Below, one piece after another: positions 27,281 to 36,971 of a DNA stretch of 64,000 nt. Numbering within the stretch: position 1 is the first letter of the stretch; every line of letters starts with the position of its first letter. The position numbers were made by a program, and so were the translations under genes. Source of the stretch: an uncultured Bacteroidota bacterium (lineage in GTDB: Bacteria > Bacteroidota > Bacteroidia > Bacteroidales > P3); contig CADBDA010000005.1 in NCBI GenBank assembly GCA_902793295.1, forward strand, positions 1 through 64,000. The letters run 5' to 3'. The notes under the pieces are model-generated. The model ran no database searches. It had not been told where the DNA came from and worked only from the letters and a program-made list of their open reading frames with translations.

Positions 27281-30223
27281 CTATATTTCTCCAAAATGAT
27301 AGTAATCCCTCATGTCGCCTGGTAGTGCTGCTCGTGGCTCGATGCTCAGGGGGTAAATGGTGAGTCTGGCTTCATGTTGTGGCTTCACCTGAGGAAAAGC
27401 CCGCTTAAGCGCCTGTGATCGCTCTTTTCTTACATAATCGCTCTCGGCTGCGTTCTCTGACCAGAAAAGAACAAACAAATCAGCCGAATTAATATAGTCC
27501 TGTATCACCTGGGGAAATATGTCACCGGTCTTTAGGTAGTTCCGGTCAAAGAAATTATCGATGCCGGCCAAATTCAACCCTTCATGGAACGATCTGACTT
27601 GTGCTTCGTCCTTATGAGCGTAAGATAGGAACACTTTATTGTATTTGTGGACATTTATATTCGTATTTAGCTGTCGTGGTTTTTCGACTATCCTTGTGAT
27701 AAAATACATCTCGCCTATGGGTAAACCATTGATGGTGAGAGTAACCTTGCAGCTCAGTTCGTCTTCTTCCAAATTTTTGGGTACTAAATAATCAAAGGTG
27801 CATTTTGTAAATCTACCCTGCCAGATAAGTTTCTCTTTTGATGTCATTAACAATGTCTCACCATAGATGTCCAACTGAATGGTCACTTCATCACCTGTTT
27901 TCAGTTTGCATTGAAGTGGTATATATCCTCTTCGTTCTGCATCTTTTTGTGCTTCTTGTGCCAATGACTTAACCATCTCCGTTTCTTCATAGAGGTGCAG
28001 AAATACTTGAACTAACATGTGCGTTTTCTGCTTTACTTCTGCTGGGGCAAACACCGAAGAATATACATTGGTTCCCTCTTGGGGTTTCTTCCCGTCCTTC
28101 TTCCAAATTCTTGACCATAGGGATGCTTCTGATTTGCTCCTATTAGATTCTGTTTCCTTATATTCAGGTTGATATGTTTCAGGGGTTCTGTCTCTGAATG
28201 GATAGGGGAGTATGCTAGTCGCAAAGTCATCAATACGATTGCGTCTCAAGGTGCCTTCCATGCGAGATTCCCTTGAGGGGGGGGCAGATGACGCGCCGTA
28301 TATAGGGAATGGTATGCTGCAGTTTGGTGATATGGAGGATTGTGCAGGGGAATCAAAATCAATATCTGAAAAATCCTCCCCGAAACATACTCTGTTTGGG
28401 TTCGAATACTCCAATTCTTTTGCATACAAATCATTATTGTGACGAGGGCCCTCATTGTTTGCATTCTCTTTTGTGATAGAATTCAAGTTGCTATCTCGAA
28501 CATAATTCTCTCCGTTCGATACCAATATGTCTGAGTGAATTTGACATGTTGAATGGAAATCATGATTTATTTCATGACTGTTCTTGTCAGATGGTTCCCT
28601 TTGGTCAAAACCATATAACCGTTCCGACGAACCACCATCAATTAGCAGATAGTCATTGGGTTCTGCCAGATTTAAACAGTGATTGATGGCTATTCTTATT
28701 TCGTTGAGTGTCTGATATCTCTTTAAAGGTTCGAATGATGTGGCTTTCTGTACAACAGCATTTAATTCTTGGCCAAATATATGTGTCGGCTTCTTTAATA
28801 GGCTAGGTGAGGGGAGATTGTTTCCTTCTAACCTATGATTCAAGGATTTTGACCCAAATTCATTCCATAGGGGTGGAAAGAGGTCGTTGAGTAGAAAATA
28901 AGCCAACATTCCAATCCCGTATGTGGCGGATCGTTCATCGAAATCACCATTCTTCATCGTCTCTGGAGCAGCATACCATGGACTGGCTATGCCTCCTTGA
29001 TTTGTTGGGTTCGCTCGGCCAATCCATTTACAACTGCCAAAATCTCCTAGTACATATCGTCCTTCTGAAGTCCTGTATATATTGTTTATATGAATATCAC
29101 GATAATATATGCCATGTCTGAGGCAGTCGCTCAAACCTTCAATAACATCTGACAAAAGTTTGCAGAAATCGGTTGCAGACAAGGTGTAATAGTGGCTGCA
29201 CAAAAGGTCTGACAAAGGTGTGGCCTGTTCTAGAATAAGTCCGTTCAGACTCTCTGTCATCCCATAGACATGTAGAACACTTTTGGCCGCTGCCATTTCT
29301 TTCATGATACCATATTCATGCTTCAGTAATTCATGAGTGGGGTCATTTTTATATATTTTTACAATAGTTTGATCACTTTCGGAATGCCATAGATATACTT
29401 CAGCCGAGCTTCCGGATTGGCTTAGCAAACATCCTCGTTCTCCTAGTGCTTCGGGGACGATAACTCTGTGCGGATTTGTTCTGATTTTGTGTAACGTTTT
29501 GTGGTCGATTGTTTTATGGCAATCCGCTAGTTCTTGTTCATCTTCGATAGTACGTGATTGCTTGATGGTTGACGTGTCACAACAAAAATAATTGTATACT
29601 AGGCCATCGGCTCCAAAGATAGGGTCGATACCTGCCTGAATCAGCATATCACTAATCTCTGGGATGGCAAATGTTGGGTCGAAATGATACCATATTCCCT
29701 CCAGTTTCACAACTAACCAGCAATGACGACTGCCTTTTGCACTGTTGTGCAGGTTACCAAACACCAGTTTGCTCTCAATGCCTAGTCGAAGGAAGAGATA
29801 TTGTGCGGCTTTGGCAATACCTGTACAAACAGAATTGCGGCAGACAAATACGCTATAAATGGTTTGGTTGAAAGCTGAAAAAACGTTGTATTTGCAGTAC
29901 TGGCCCAACCATTTGTAGACATACATCGCCTGTTTCAATGGGGATAACTCTAAAACTGCTTTGATTTGGAAGTCTTGCTGTACGACATCTTCGATTTGCT
30001 CTTGTGCCGTAATGCATCTTTCCTTGTCGATTGTGTAGTGAAATATGATGGCATGTTCGTCCTCTGAATAATTCCATTGGTGTGAAAACCAAAATATGTC
30101 AGGATTGTTGCGCATTATAATTCTGATGCATTGATACACTTCGTATTGGGATGTTCCGTCAGGAACTTGTATCGATGATGTGTGTATGCGAATTGCTCGT
30201 TCTATATCACTGTATAGTTTCAT
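27281..30223 (-). CDS. Transglutaminase-like - Ser/Thr kinase - TIR fusion
   Basis: 980 residues, cytoplasmic. Residues 90-190 are transglutaminase-like with a full triad: Cys133 (SVCTGIA), His167 (RHCWLV), Asp182 (HFDPTF). Residues 260-540 are a kinase: Lys289 (VKIYK), Asp376 in YYRDIHINN (His of HRD replaced by Tyr), DFG at 394-396, APE at 419-421. A variable linker, then a beta domain at about 715-860 starting SSVFAPAEVK, then a TIR at 863-960 (VFLSYAHKD; Glu934 in YVRKE). It is flanked by 158- and 110-base gaps, so it may be its own unit. The gene is visibly more A/T-rich than its neighbours, which hints at separate acquisition. Confidence 0.85.
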   Translation of the reverse strand: MKLYSDIERAIRIHTSSIQVPDGTSQYEVYQCIRIIMRNNPDIFWFSHQWNYSEDEHAIIFHYTIDKERCITAQEQIEDVVQQDFQIKAVLELSPLKQAMYVYKWLGQYCKYNVFSAFNQTIYSVFVCRNSVCTGIAKAAQYLFLRLGIESKLVFGNLHNSAKGSRHCWLVVKLEGIWYHFDPTFAIPEISDMLIQAGIDPIFGADGLVYNYFCCDTSTIKQSRTIEDEQELADCHKTIDHKTLHKIRTNPHRVIVPEALGERGCLLSQSGSSAEVYLWHSESDQTIVKIYKNDPTHELLKHEYGIMKEMAAAKSVLHVYGMTESLNGLILEQATPLSDLLCSHYYTLSATDFCKLLSDVIEGLSDCLRHGIYYRDIHINNIYRTSEGRYVLGDFGSCKWIGRANPTNQGGIASPWYAAPETMKNGDFDERSATYGIGMLAYFLLNDLFPPLWNEFGSKSLNHRLEGNNLPSPSLLKKPTHIFGQELNAVVQKATSFEPLKRYQTLNEIRIAINHCLNLAEPNDYLLIDGGSSERLYGFDQREPSDKNSHEINHDFHSTCQIHSDILVSNGENYVRDSNLNSITKENANNEGPRHNNDLYAKELEYSNPNRVCFGEDFSDIDFDSPAQSSISPNCSIPFPIYGASSAPPSRESRMEGTLRRNRIDDFATSILPYPFRDRTPETYQPEYKETESNRSKSEASLWSRIWKKDGKKPQEGTNVYSSVFAPAEVKQKTHMLVQVFLHLYEETEMVKSLAQEAQKDAERRGYIPLQCKLKTGDEVTIQLDIYGETLLMTSKEKLIWQGRFTKCTFDYLVPKNLEEDELSCKVTLTINGLPIGEMYFITRIVEKPRQLNTNINVHKYNKVFLSYAHKDEAQVRSFHEGLNLAGIDNFFDRNYLKTGDIFPQVIQDYINSADLFVLFWSENAAESDYVRKERSQALKRAFPQVKPQHEARLTIYPLSIEPRAALPGDMRDYYHFGEI

Positions 30224-30333
30224 CGTTTTATTATTTTATCCGACCATTCATTCATATTGGGCCATCACCTTCTCTATGGGTCTCTTGTTCCAACGAAGGG
30301 CTGCTACTTTCTGTTTTCGTTTCCTTATGGTTA

Positions 30334-31704
30334 TTATTGTCCCCCTACCATTCTTATGGCATATAGCGGGAAGATGCTCACATGCCTGACAGCGTTGTTT
30401 GCCTTGTCGTCGATATAGTCGAACTCGCCGAAATTCTCCAAGGAACAGCGGATGGCCTGTGACAGTTTCCTTTCGCGCATATAGTCCCAGAGGCTTTTCA
30501 TGCCCCCTTGAATGCCTGCCTTCACCTCGAATGGCAGAATATGTGTCTCGTTGGGCAGCACGTAGTCCACTTCGGCAGTGGCGTTCTTGGCTTGGCGCTG
30601 CCAGTAGAACAGCTCGTGCTGTAGGTTGGGTGTGCAATAGTGAAGGAGTTCGAGCCCTGCCAACATCTCTGCCATCGGACCCTTGTTCACCAAGTCGGCC
30701 GCTGTGGCGGTAAGGATGTGTGTCGTCAGCTCTGTGACGTTGCCCATCGCCATATTCAGCAATCGCAGCATCAGTCCGGTGTCCAACACGAGCAACTTGC
30801 GCACTCCGTCATCTTTTCCGTCGCCAAGCGGCAGACCACTGGAGTTGGTGTGGGTGACGGGGATGATGATGTTGGCCTTGATGAGCAGGTCGAGGGCTTT
30901 CTTTACTTCGAGCGTCTTATATTCGCCAGGTACATGTGAATACATGAACTTCTTGGTGGCCTGTTGGGCAGCACTCCTCATGGTCATCCTCAGCAGCTGT
31001 GGGTCAACTTTCTTTTTGTATTTTGGAAAGTCGGCTTCGTAACCGCTGACGATATCGTCTTGTATCTCCTGACATTGCAAGTAGTCATGCGTCTCCACCC
31101 ATTTTGCCACGGATTCCGGCATGCCGCCTACCAATATGAAGGTGCGTAACAGCCTGATAAGTTTGTCGTGCAATGGCGTCGGCAATGGCGTAGACGGCAA
31201 TGCTTGATTGCGGGCTTCCATCAGTAGTCGCTCGCCACAGGCAAGGAGGAATTCGTCGAATGTCATAGGGTACATGAACATCGAATGAATCCTCCCAACA
31301 CCAAATGTCGGGATGTCATCCAAAACGAACTCCAGTAGCGAACCTGCTGCAACGACATGCAACTCGGGCATATCTTCCTTGAAATATCTCAGGGCCATAA
31401 TGGCTTCTTTGCAATCCTGTATCTCGTCGATAAATAAAAGCGTCTCTTTAGGTAAAATGGGTGTGCCATACATGGCGGCCATTTGAGGTACAATATTTTT
31501 CACATCGAGGTTCTGCTGGAACAGAGGCTTGTACTCGGGCTGTTTCTCCAAGTTGATTTCCACAAAATACTTGAACTGTTCACCCAGATGTCTGACAGCT
31601 GTGGATTTCCCTACTTGTCGGGCACCACGTAGCAGCACGGGCTTATGATTAGGACGTGCTGCCCATTCATTAAGATACTGATCTATTATTCGTTCGTAAT
31701 ACAT
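30334..31704 (-). CDS. AAA_14 / DUF4143 ATPase
   Basis: 456 residues. Walker A GARQVGKST (27-35), Walker B LLFIDE (89-94), sensor-like VVAAGS, then a C-terminal DUF4143 nuclease-like region ending in YVLPNETHILPFEVKAG, which carries the D/E-xK pattern of the restriction-like fold. Length and domain order are normal for this very common Bacteroidota family, often present in many copies per genome, whose function is unsettled (toxin-like or mobile-associated roles have been proposed). It has a perfect private promoter at 31727-31758 and seems an independent insertion into the array, not part of the signalling units. Confidence 0.88.
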   Translation of the reverse strand: MYYERIIDQYLNEWAARPNHKPVLLRGARQVGKSTAVRHLGEQFKYFVEINLEKQPEYKPLFQQNLDVKNIVPQMAAMYGTPILPKETLLFIDEIQDCKEAIMALRYFKEDMPELHVVAAGSLLEFVLDDIPTFGVGRIHSMFMYPMTFDEFLLACGERLLMEARNQALPSTPLPTPLHDKLIRLLRTFILVGGMPESVAKWVETHDYLQCQEIQDDIVSGYEADFPKYKKKVDPQLLRMTMRSAAQQATKKFMYSHVPGEYKTLEVKKALDLLIKANIIIPVTHTNSSGLPLGDGKDDGVRKLLVLDTGLMLRLLNMAMGNVTELTTHILTATAADLVNKGPMAEMLAGLELLHYCTPNLQHELFYWQRQAKNATAEVDYVLPNETHILPFEVKAGIQGGMKSLWDYMRERKLSQAIRCSLENFGEFDYIDDKANNAVRHVSIFPLYAIRMVGGQ

Positions 31705-31726
31705 TCCGTTTGCGCTTAACAGACTG

Positions 31727-31758
31727 CAAAAATAAGAAAAATAAATAATCCAAACAAA
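31727..31758 (-). promoter_or_regulatory. Promoter of the AAA_14 ATPase gene
   Basis: Minus strand TTTG (31758-31755), 20-base spacer, TATTTTTG (31734-31727). Both boxes exact to the Bacteroides consensus. The transcript would begin only about 15 bases before the ATG at 31704. Confidence 0.75.
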
Positions 31759-31928
31759 TAATTCTTTAAAATCTGAAAAAATCCAAAGAAATAATTAATG
31801 CAAAATTATAAAAATCCAAAGAAATACGTCGTTCGGGGTCGGATTTACATGGTGCTTCATTCTCCTTGTTCACCTCAATTCCGACCTCCCCGCATGTCCC
31901 CATTCCTTCCCCAAGCCTCAAAAGGCAA

Positions 31929-33953
31929 TCAGTTGGCATTATTGATGGATGCGATATAGGCATCTAGCATGATGCGGTCCTTGTCCTTGGTGTATTCCGA
32001 CAGGTCTTCGTAGTTTCGTATGTCGTCGTGTATCTTTATACCTTTCACAATCGTACCTTTCTTCAGTTCCTTGAAATACTCCCGTCGGTTCTCCAGCTCG
32101 TGTCGGTGTTCGTTGAGATTCTTCCATTTGGGGTACTCGGCTATGCATCGTTCAAGTTCCTCAATGACTGCTTTGTGCTGTGCGTCGTCGGTCGGGATGA
32201 ATCCTGACGACAGTTTCTCGACAACCCATCGGTTGTGTTCAACAATGTCGATGGTCCTTTTCAGATTGTCGTCGTGTAGCGTGAAGTCTTCGTTCAATGA
32301 GGGGATGCCGATGCTCCTGAGTTTGATGCCCATGGAGAGCACATTGTATATCGACGACCAACGGTCGGGCGAAGCGGTCTCTTCCCACGACTTTGGTGTG
32401 GCGCTCTCGCCATAGTGCTTGTCGTAGTATTGGGCAATGTTTCTTGCCAGTCTGTATCGTGGCGATGTGGCGGTATCGTAGACCTCATGGTCGTTGATGG
32501 AAAAAGTGTGAAGATGAGTGTATGCTTTGTTGTCAAGCAGACTCACGCTGTCGTCACCATTCTGATAGACCCAGATGGGAACCGCATGCTCTCCAGTGGC
32601 CAGCTCCGACGGGAAATAGAGTGCGACGGCCATGTTCTTGGGCGAAAGGTTGGTGCAGATAACTATCGACAGGAGCTCCTCTCCTCCCAATGCCCATTCT
32701 GTAAGATTCTTGGTGAGCGTCGGATGTGCCACATCGCACTGCACAAATTCAAACTCCACGTCAAGCAAATCCTGTGTGGGGACAATTGTAAAGTCCTTGT
32801 CCGGCTCGTCGTAGTTGTGGAACTCGTAGTGGCCTCTCTTGAACAGCTCTTTGGTTCTGCCTATGAAATAGTGCATCTCCTCATAGGCTCTGTCGTCGAC
32901 CATCGTTATGCGGTATTTCGTCCCTTCGCCCGACGGGTGTGCCAACTTGAGGACTTCCCGAACAATGGCGGTGCCCATCTCTGTCATACCGATGACGACC
33001 AGATGGACCTTTTTGTCTGCATACTCCTTTACCGACAGGTTTTTCTTCTCCGAATGCCAGTCGGGTTTCAGCCCGTCGTTCTCCGACAGCAGTTCGATGG
33101 CTCTGCTGCGATAGAAATTGAAGAACTCACAGTATTTGTCCATGAATCGTTGCCTGGAGTTCGCCACTTCCTTTGTCACATCGGCCTTTTCGATAAGTCC
33201 CCACAGGTTTCCCGCATGGAAGCCTTGTTGCTGTATCAGCGAAAAAGTCGATTGGTTGCGCAAATACACCATGATTTGCGGCACAGGCACTTCTGCTCCC
33301 TTGTCGTGGGTCTCCTTCTGGTGCCACATGGCGGCGATTGCAGCCAGCGACTTCATGTTTGTGGCATCGTGGGTGGGCTCTTCCGAATGGCCGATGATGA
33401 ATATGCGTGCCGACTGCAATACGCAGGCCTTGTCCGTCAGGTCTTCCTTGCTTGTGCGGTTGCATTGCACTACGTCTATCTTCTTCGTAAAGTGCGGTAG
33501 CAGGTTCCACAGCATGGAGCGCATCTGCCGTGCCTCGCTGGGAACGGCAACAACCACTTTCGTATAGTTCTTGCAGGCCTCCTTTAAGGTGCCGATCATC
33601 ATGTCGTCGTACCCGAGAAACAGGGCATGGTTCTTCCATGCGTATTTCCTGAGTGTGCCGTCGGTGTATCGGTCACCAAGTGTCCGTAAGGAATTGGTGA
33701 TCAGTGCCACCAAAAAGCCCGAGAACAAAATGGTCCCAATGGCGAATGCCGCGATGGAAAGCCACTCGTTGTGACCTGTTGCTTCTCCATACAAATAGGC
33801 CTTCAGTCCGACAGGACTTAGCATGTCCGCTATGAATTTGCTCTTGAAAATCAAGGCAAATGCAAAGACAAGGGTCACAATCGCCATGGCATATATCATG
33901 GTGGCACTCGTGTTGGACATGCCCTTGGATATGAACTGTCGTATTTTTTTCAT
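31929..33953 (-). CDS. Two-helix membrane protein with tandem RCK-like domains and RyR domain
   Basis: 674 residues. Two membrane helices (about 17-37 and 65-87) are joined by a short loop with no pore helix or TVGYG-type filter, so it is not a normal potassium channel. Two RCK/TrkA-N-like Rossmann units follow: HALFLGYDDMMIGTL (109-123) and VHLVVIGMTEMGTAI (about 313-327), each with the downstream acidic strand. The C-terminus (571-670) is a RyR domain (VEHNRW, KIHDDIRNYEDLSEY) split by a helical insert. It is the membrane paralogue of the protein at 25599. It lies 10 bases after the TIR-membrane gene and is the last gene of a four-gene unit. Likely a nucleotide- or ion-responsive membrane regulator. 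Confidence 0.8.
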   Translation of the reverse strand: MKKIRQFISKGMSNTSATMIYAMAIVTLVFAFALIFKSKFIADMLSPVGLKAYLYGEATGHNEWLSIAAFAIGTILFSGFLVALITNSLRTLGDRYTDGTLRKYAWKNHALFLGYDDMMIGTLKEACKNYTKVVVAVPSEARQMRSMLWNLLPHFTKKIDVVQCNRTSKEDLTDKACVLQSARIFIIGHSEEPTHDATNMKSLAAIAAMWHQKETHDKGAEVPVPQIMVYLRNQSTFSLIQQQGFHAGNLWGLIEKADVTKEVANSRQRFMDKYCEFFNFYRSRAIELLSENDGLKPDWHSEKKNLSVKEYADKKVHLVVIGMTEMGTAIVREVLKLAHPSGEGTKYRITMVDDRAYEEMHYFIGRTKELFKRGHYEFHNYDEPDKDFTIVPTQDLLDVEFEFVQCDVAHPTLTKNLTEWALGGEELLSIVICTNLSPKNMAVALYFPSELATGEHAVPIWVYQNGDDSVSLLDNKAYTHLHTFSINDHEVYDTATSPRYRLARNIAQYYDKHYGESATPKSWEETASPDRWSSIYNVLSMGIKLRSIGIPSLNEDFTLHDDNLKRTIDIVEHNRWVVEKLSSGFIPTDDAQHKAVIEELERCIAEYPKWKNLNEHRHELENRREYFKELKKGTIVKGIKIHDDIRNYEDLSEYTKDKDRIMLDAYIASINNAN

Positions 33954-33963
33954 CTCGTATGTG

Positions 33964-35148
33964 TTATTCGTTTGTGGTTATTACTGCGTCCGGACCGCAT
34001 GGCACGCTAAGTGTGTCGTCCACTTTCGGTGCGCTGGCTGTTATGTGGTATTTTTCTCGTTGTGCTTCTAGTGGCAGTCTGACATAGACGTAGCCGCTAT
34101 CGTCGGCAACAAATTGATGGCCCTCAACAGTAACCGCCACCTGCGGATAGCTCTTTTCTGTCATCGGATTCCACAGTTTGAATCGGAAAGCTCCATAGAC
34201 CTCTGGGTCGCGCCGAATCGGCAGTTCGACAGCCTTGCTCAACGGCATCACCGTATCTGTCTCAAGAAAACCGTAGCTGGTCACTTGGATATGTACCGAC
34301 TCCTTGAGGTACCGGTGTGGGAGGTTGGCAAACACCACTGATGTCTTCATGGTGCGAAGGGTGTCGCTTTTTGTCTCGTTGTCCAAGGTGATGGTGACTA
34401 CGGCATCGGCCATTGGCGGCAGGGCTGCATTGCGTGGAGAGGCCTCCGTCAGCCGTATCTCGCTGTCGAATTGCTGGTTGGCGTGCCATGTGAATGCCAG
34501 CGCCACTGCTATTGCGATGCCTCCCAAGGTCCATGCCACCGTCCGTTGCACCATCCGCCGCCGGTGTCTCTGCCAGATGGAGTCAAATTCTACCCCGAGC
34601 AACTTGGAAATAAGCTGCACATAAGCGCGTTCCTTGTTCAACCACGACCAGCGGTAGATCGGCTCATGAATGTTGGCACCAAGTATCTCGGGCAACCCCA
34701 GCCGCTCAACCACCGGATTGAAGCACTCCGTCTCGGGGTCGCCGCTGTGGGGTCTCCCGTCTACAATAAAGAAGTGTATATTGGCCGTGCGCCCCAAAGA
34801 ATGGAAGTATTCAATCTCCTTGCCAACCCATTCCGACTGTGCCGAGTGGGGTGAACAGATGACAATAAGGTGCCGCGATGCACGTAGCCGCTCCTGCAAC
34901 TCTGCTGTCAGTCCGCCGGGCTGTATGTCAGTCGGGGCAAAAAACACGGGATTGATGGGCTTCCGTTCCCATCCCCGTTCACTGCACAGCGTCGCCGGCA
35001 TCCGGTAACCTTCCAGCTTCCGCTGCAACCGCTTCCCCCAAGCCTGATCATGCGAACTGTAGGAGATAAATGCAAAATAATTATATTCTTCCGACTTCAT
35101 AATGAATTTTTTGTGGTTGATAATATCGATTTGTTTTATTTCTGTCAT
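33964..35148 (-). CDS. TIR - membrane helix - periplasmic beta domain protein
   Basis: 394 residues from the first ATG, which overlaps the stop of the upstream TPR gene (ATGA); a second ATG 16 codons on (35100) directly precedes the TIR and could be the true start. TIR at 24-190 (FAFISYSSHD, Glu111 in EWVGKE). A membrane helix is at 202-221 after a basic stretch, so TIR is inside. The outer part (230-394) is beta-rich and alternates short conserved turns (GFLETDTVMPLS, DDSGYVYVRLP), like a CarboxypepD_reg or PEGA-type sandwich. Co-translated with exported TPR proteins and the RyR membrane protein, it may carry a periplasmic signal to a TIR effector. Confidence 0.83.
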   Translation of the reverse strand: MTEIKQIDIINHKKFIMKSEEYNYFAFISYSSHDQAWGKRLQRKLEGYRMPATLCSERGWERKPINPVFFAPTDIQPGGLTAELQERLRASRHLIVICSPHSAQSEWVGKEIEYFHSLGRTANIHFFIVDGRPHSGDPETECFNPVVERLGLPEILGANIHEPIYRWSWLNKERAYVQLISKLLGVEFDSIWQRHRRRMVQRTVAWTLGGIAIAVALAFTWHANQQFDSEIRLTEASPRNAALPPMADAVVTITLDNETKSDTLRTMKTSVVFANLPHRYLKESVHIQVTSYGFLETDTVMPLSKAVELPIRRDPEVYGAFRFKLWNPMTEKSYPQVAVTVEGHQFVADDSGYVYVRLPLEAQREKYHITASAPKVDDTLSVPCGPDAVITTNE

Positions 35149-36971
35149 TTCCTTTTCATGGCCCTCTTGACTCTTTTGATGATGAATTTGTGGAGTCGTG
35201 TTGTACGATGGTGTTTCCCCAATACTGTTTCGAAAATGTTATATGCCTTTGTCAGATAATTCAACGATTGTTCATATCTCCCTTGCTCGAAATAGACAAA
35301 ACTGATGTCGCTGTATGTTGATGCGATATCAATGGACGCTTCGCTTTGTGTCTTTCTCAATATTGAGAGGGCCTTTTGATGGTGAGATATAGACTTAGAA
35401 TAATCATTTTGGTTGGAATATACGTTGCCAATGTTATTCAATGTTAAAGCCATGTCCGGGTGGGATAGACCTACGGTCTTCTCCAATATGCGTTTGGCAT
35501 TCAAATGATTCTCTAGCGCTAAAGAATAATCACCTCTGCTTGAATACAGAATGCCAATAATGTTGTATATGGCAGCCGTAGGGTAATGATATTCTCCATA
35601 TATGTTTTGTAGAATATTCAACGCTTGTTTATAGTATTTTAATGCAGTGGCATCGTCACCAATTGAAGCGTAAACATAACCTATATTGTTGTAGGATATG
35701 GCTGTTTCCGGATTGTTTTCTCCGTAGGTTTTTTGTATGATGCCCAATGCTTTAAAATAATAATCCAATGCCTTCTCATAGTGTCTCTCTCGTGCATGGT
35801 GGCCGCCTAAATTGTTGTAGAGCGCCGCAAGACCATAATAGTCGTCTCCATAGTTCGCTTCAAGGATGGAAGACGCTTTTAAGAGATATTCCTTGTATTT
35901 GCTTGTATTGCTTTGATTGTCATAAACACCGGCTATATTGTTGTAGCACAATGCTGTCATAGCACTGTTTTCTCCGAATTCTGTTTTGGCATGTCTAAGC
36001 CCTCTATGATAATACGTAAGAGCTTCTGCACTTTCTTGCGGATAGTATTGTTGAATAAATAAACCGGCATCACATTGCCATTCCACATTTGTGGTGTCAA
36101 GTGCGGCTCGTATTTCGATGTAATGGCGGGCTTCTTCGTTGTCGAAACGTGCAAGGGCGATGGTGTACAGCTGATAAAGCCGTTCGCCGTCTTTTTCCTG
36201 CTGGAGAATAAATGCACGAAGCGCTTCTTGTGCCTCGTCCATCAATTGTTGCCCTTGTGCCAGTCGCCTGTCGGCGTCTGCCCATGCTTCACGATAGTGC
36301 TCCAATATCCCTGTCGGGTCAAACATCGTTGACAGTAGTGAGTCAGCAAAATCCCAATCGCCGTTTTCTATGCTGAGCGCTATAACTCGCTCTTTTTCGT
36401 CCAAAAAGGCATAGTCGGTTCGGGCATAGTGGTCGGCCAGATGCTCTACGAGCCCTTGGTAGCGTTCCAGACGCTGCTGCAATTCCACCAGCTTGGCACG
36501 GTAAGTCTCCTCGTTGATGGTTTTGTCTGATAATTGTTGCTCCATCGCCTCCAGTTGTTGGTGGTAATTGCGTTCAACTGTCTGAAAAGCATTGAACTCT
36601 ATCTTCTGTTTATCTGCCTGCAACTGTGCTGTGGATACCATGACAATAGTTAGAGGCACGCTGTTGGAGTATGCATAGCGGCGGCCGACGACTCCATGGT
36701 CGGCTAGTTCATATCCTCTTTTCTTTACTCGTTGTAGGGTATAGCCGTCACCATAGTGTTTGTTGTCCATCGGCAAGTGGAACAACCCTTTTTCTGAACT
36801 GATAACATCATTATGCCCTCCCTGCATCCTGATGATCACTCCCTCCAGAACGGCACTGGTCTGTGTCGGTCGTTCTAAAGTCCGCACAATTCCTTCCTGT
36901 GTCTGTGCGGATATCGTTAGGCTTGCAGATATAGCCAGGTAGAATAATATCGTCAGTTGCTTCGCTTTCAT
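35145..36971 (-). CDS. Exported TPR protein with beta-sandwich head
   Basis: 608 residues. Signal peptide 1-22 (TISAQ). Head domain about 25-115 (GVIIRMQGGHNDVISSEKGLF), coiled coil 120-185, the paralogue linker with DEKERVIALSIENGDWDFADSLL and YIEIRAALDTTNVEWQ, then at least seven TPRs of 42 residues (YNNIGYVYASIGDDATALKYY). It differs from the gene at 6540 in having diverged, older repeats. It overlaps the next gene (33964) and the previous one (36968) by 4 bases each, both ATGA, so the three are translationally coupled. Confidence 0.85.
   Translation of the reverse strand: MKAKQLTILFYLAISASLTISAQTQEGIVRTLERPTQTSAVLEGVIIRMQGGHNDVISSEKGLFHLPMDNKHYGDGYTLQRVKKRGYELADHGVVGRRYAYSNSVPLTIVMVSTAQLQADKQKIEFNAFQTVERNYHQQLEAMEQQLSDKTINEETYRAKLVELQQRLERYQGLVEHLADHYARTDYAFLDEKERVIALSIENGDWDFADSLLSTMFDPTGILEHYREAWADADRRLAQGQQLMDEAQEALRAFILQQEKDGERLYQLYTIALARFDNEEARHYIEIRAALDTTNVEWQCDAGLFIQQYYPQESAEALTYYHRGLRHAKTEFGENSAMTALCYNNIAGVYDNQSNTSKYKEYLLKASSILEANYGDDYYGLAALYNNLGGHHARERHYEKALDYYFKALGIIQKTYGENNPETAISYNNIGYVYASIGDDATALKYYKQALNILQNIYGEYHYPTAAIYNIIGILYSSRGDYSLALENHLNAKRILEKTVGLSHPDMALTLNNIGNVYSNQNDYSKSISHHQKALSILRKTQSEASIDIASTYSDISFVYFEQGRYEQSLNYLTKAYNIFETVLGKHHRTTRLHKFIIKRVKRAMKRK

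Noticed and set aside
32415..33500. 361-codon open frame on the plus strand
   Set aside because: Antisense to the RyR membrane protein; no signal or domain pattern.
31929..33953. Potassium channel of the RCK type
   Set aside because: Two helices and RCK-like domains are present, but there is no pore helix or selectivity filter between the helices.
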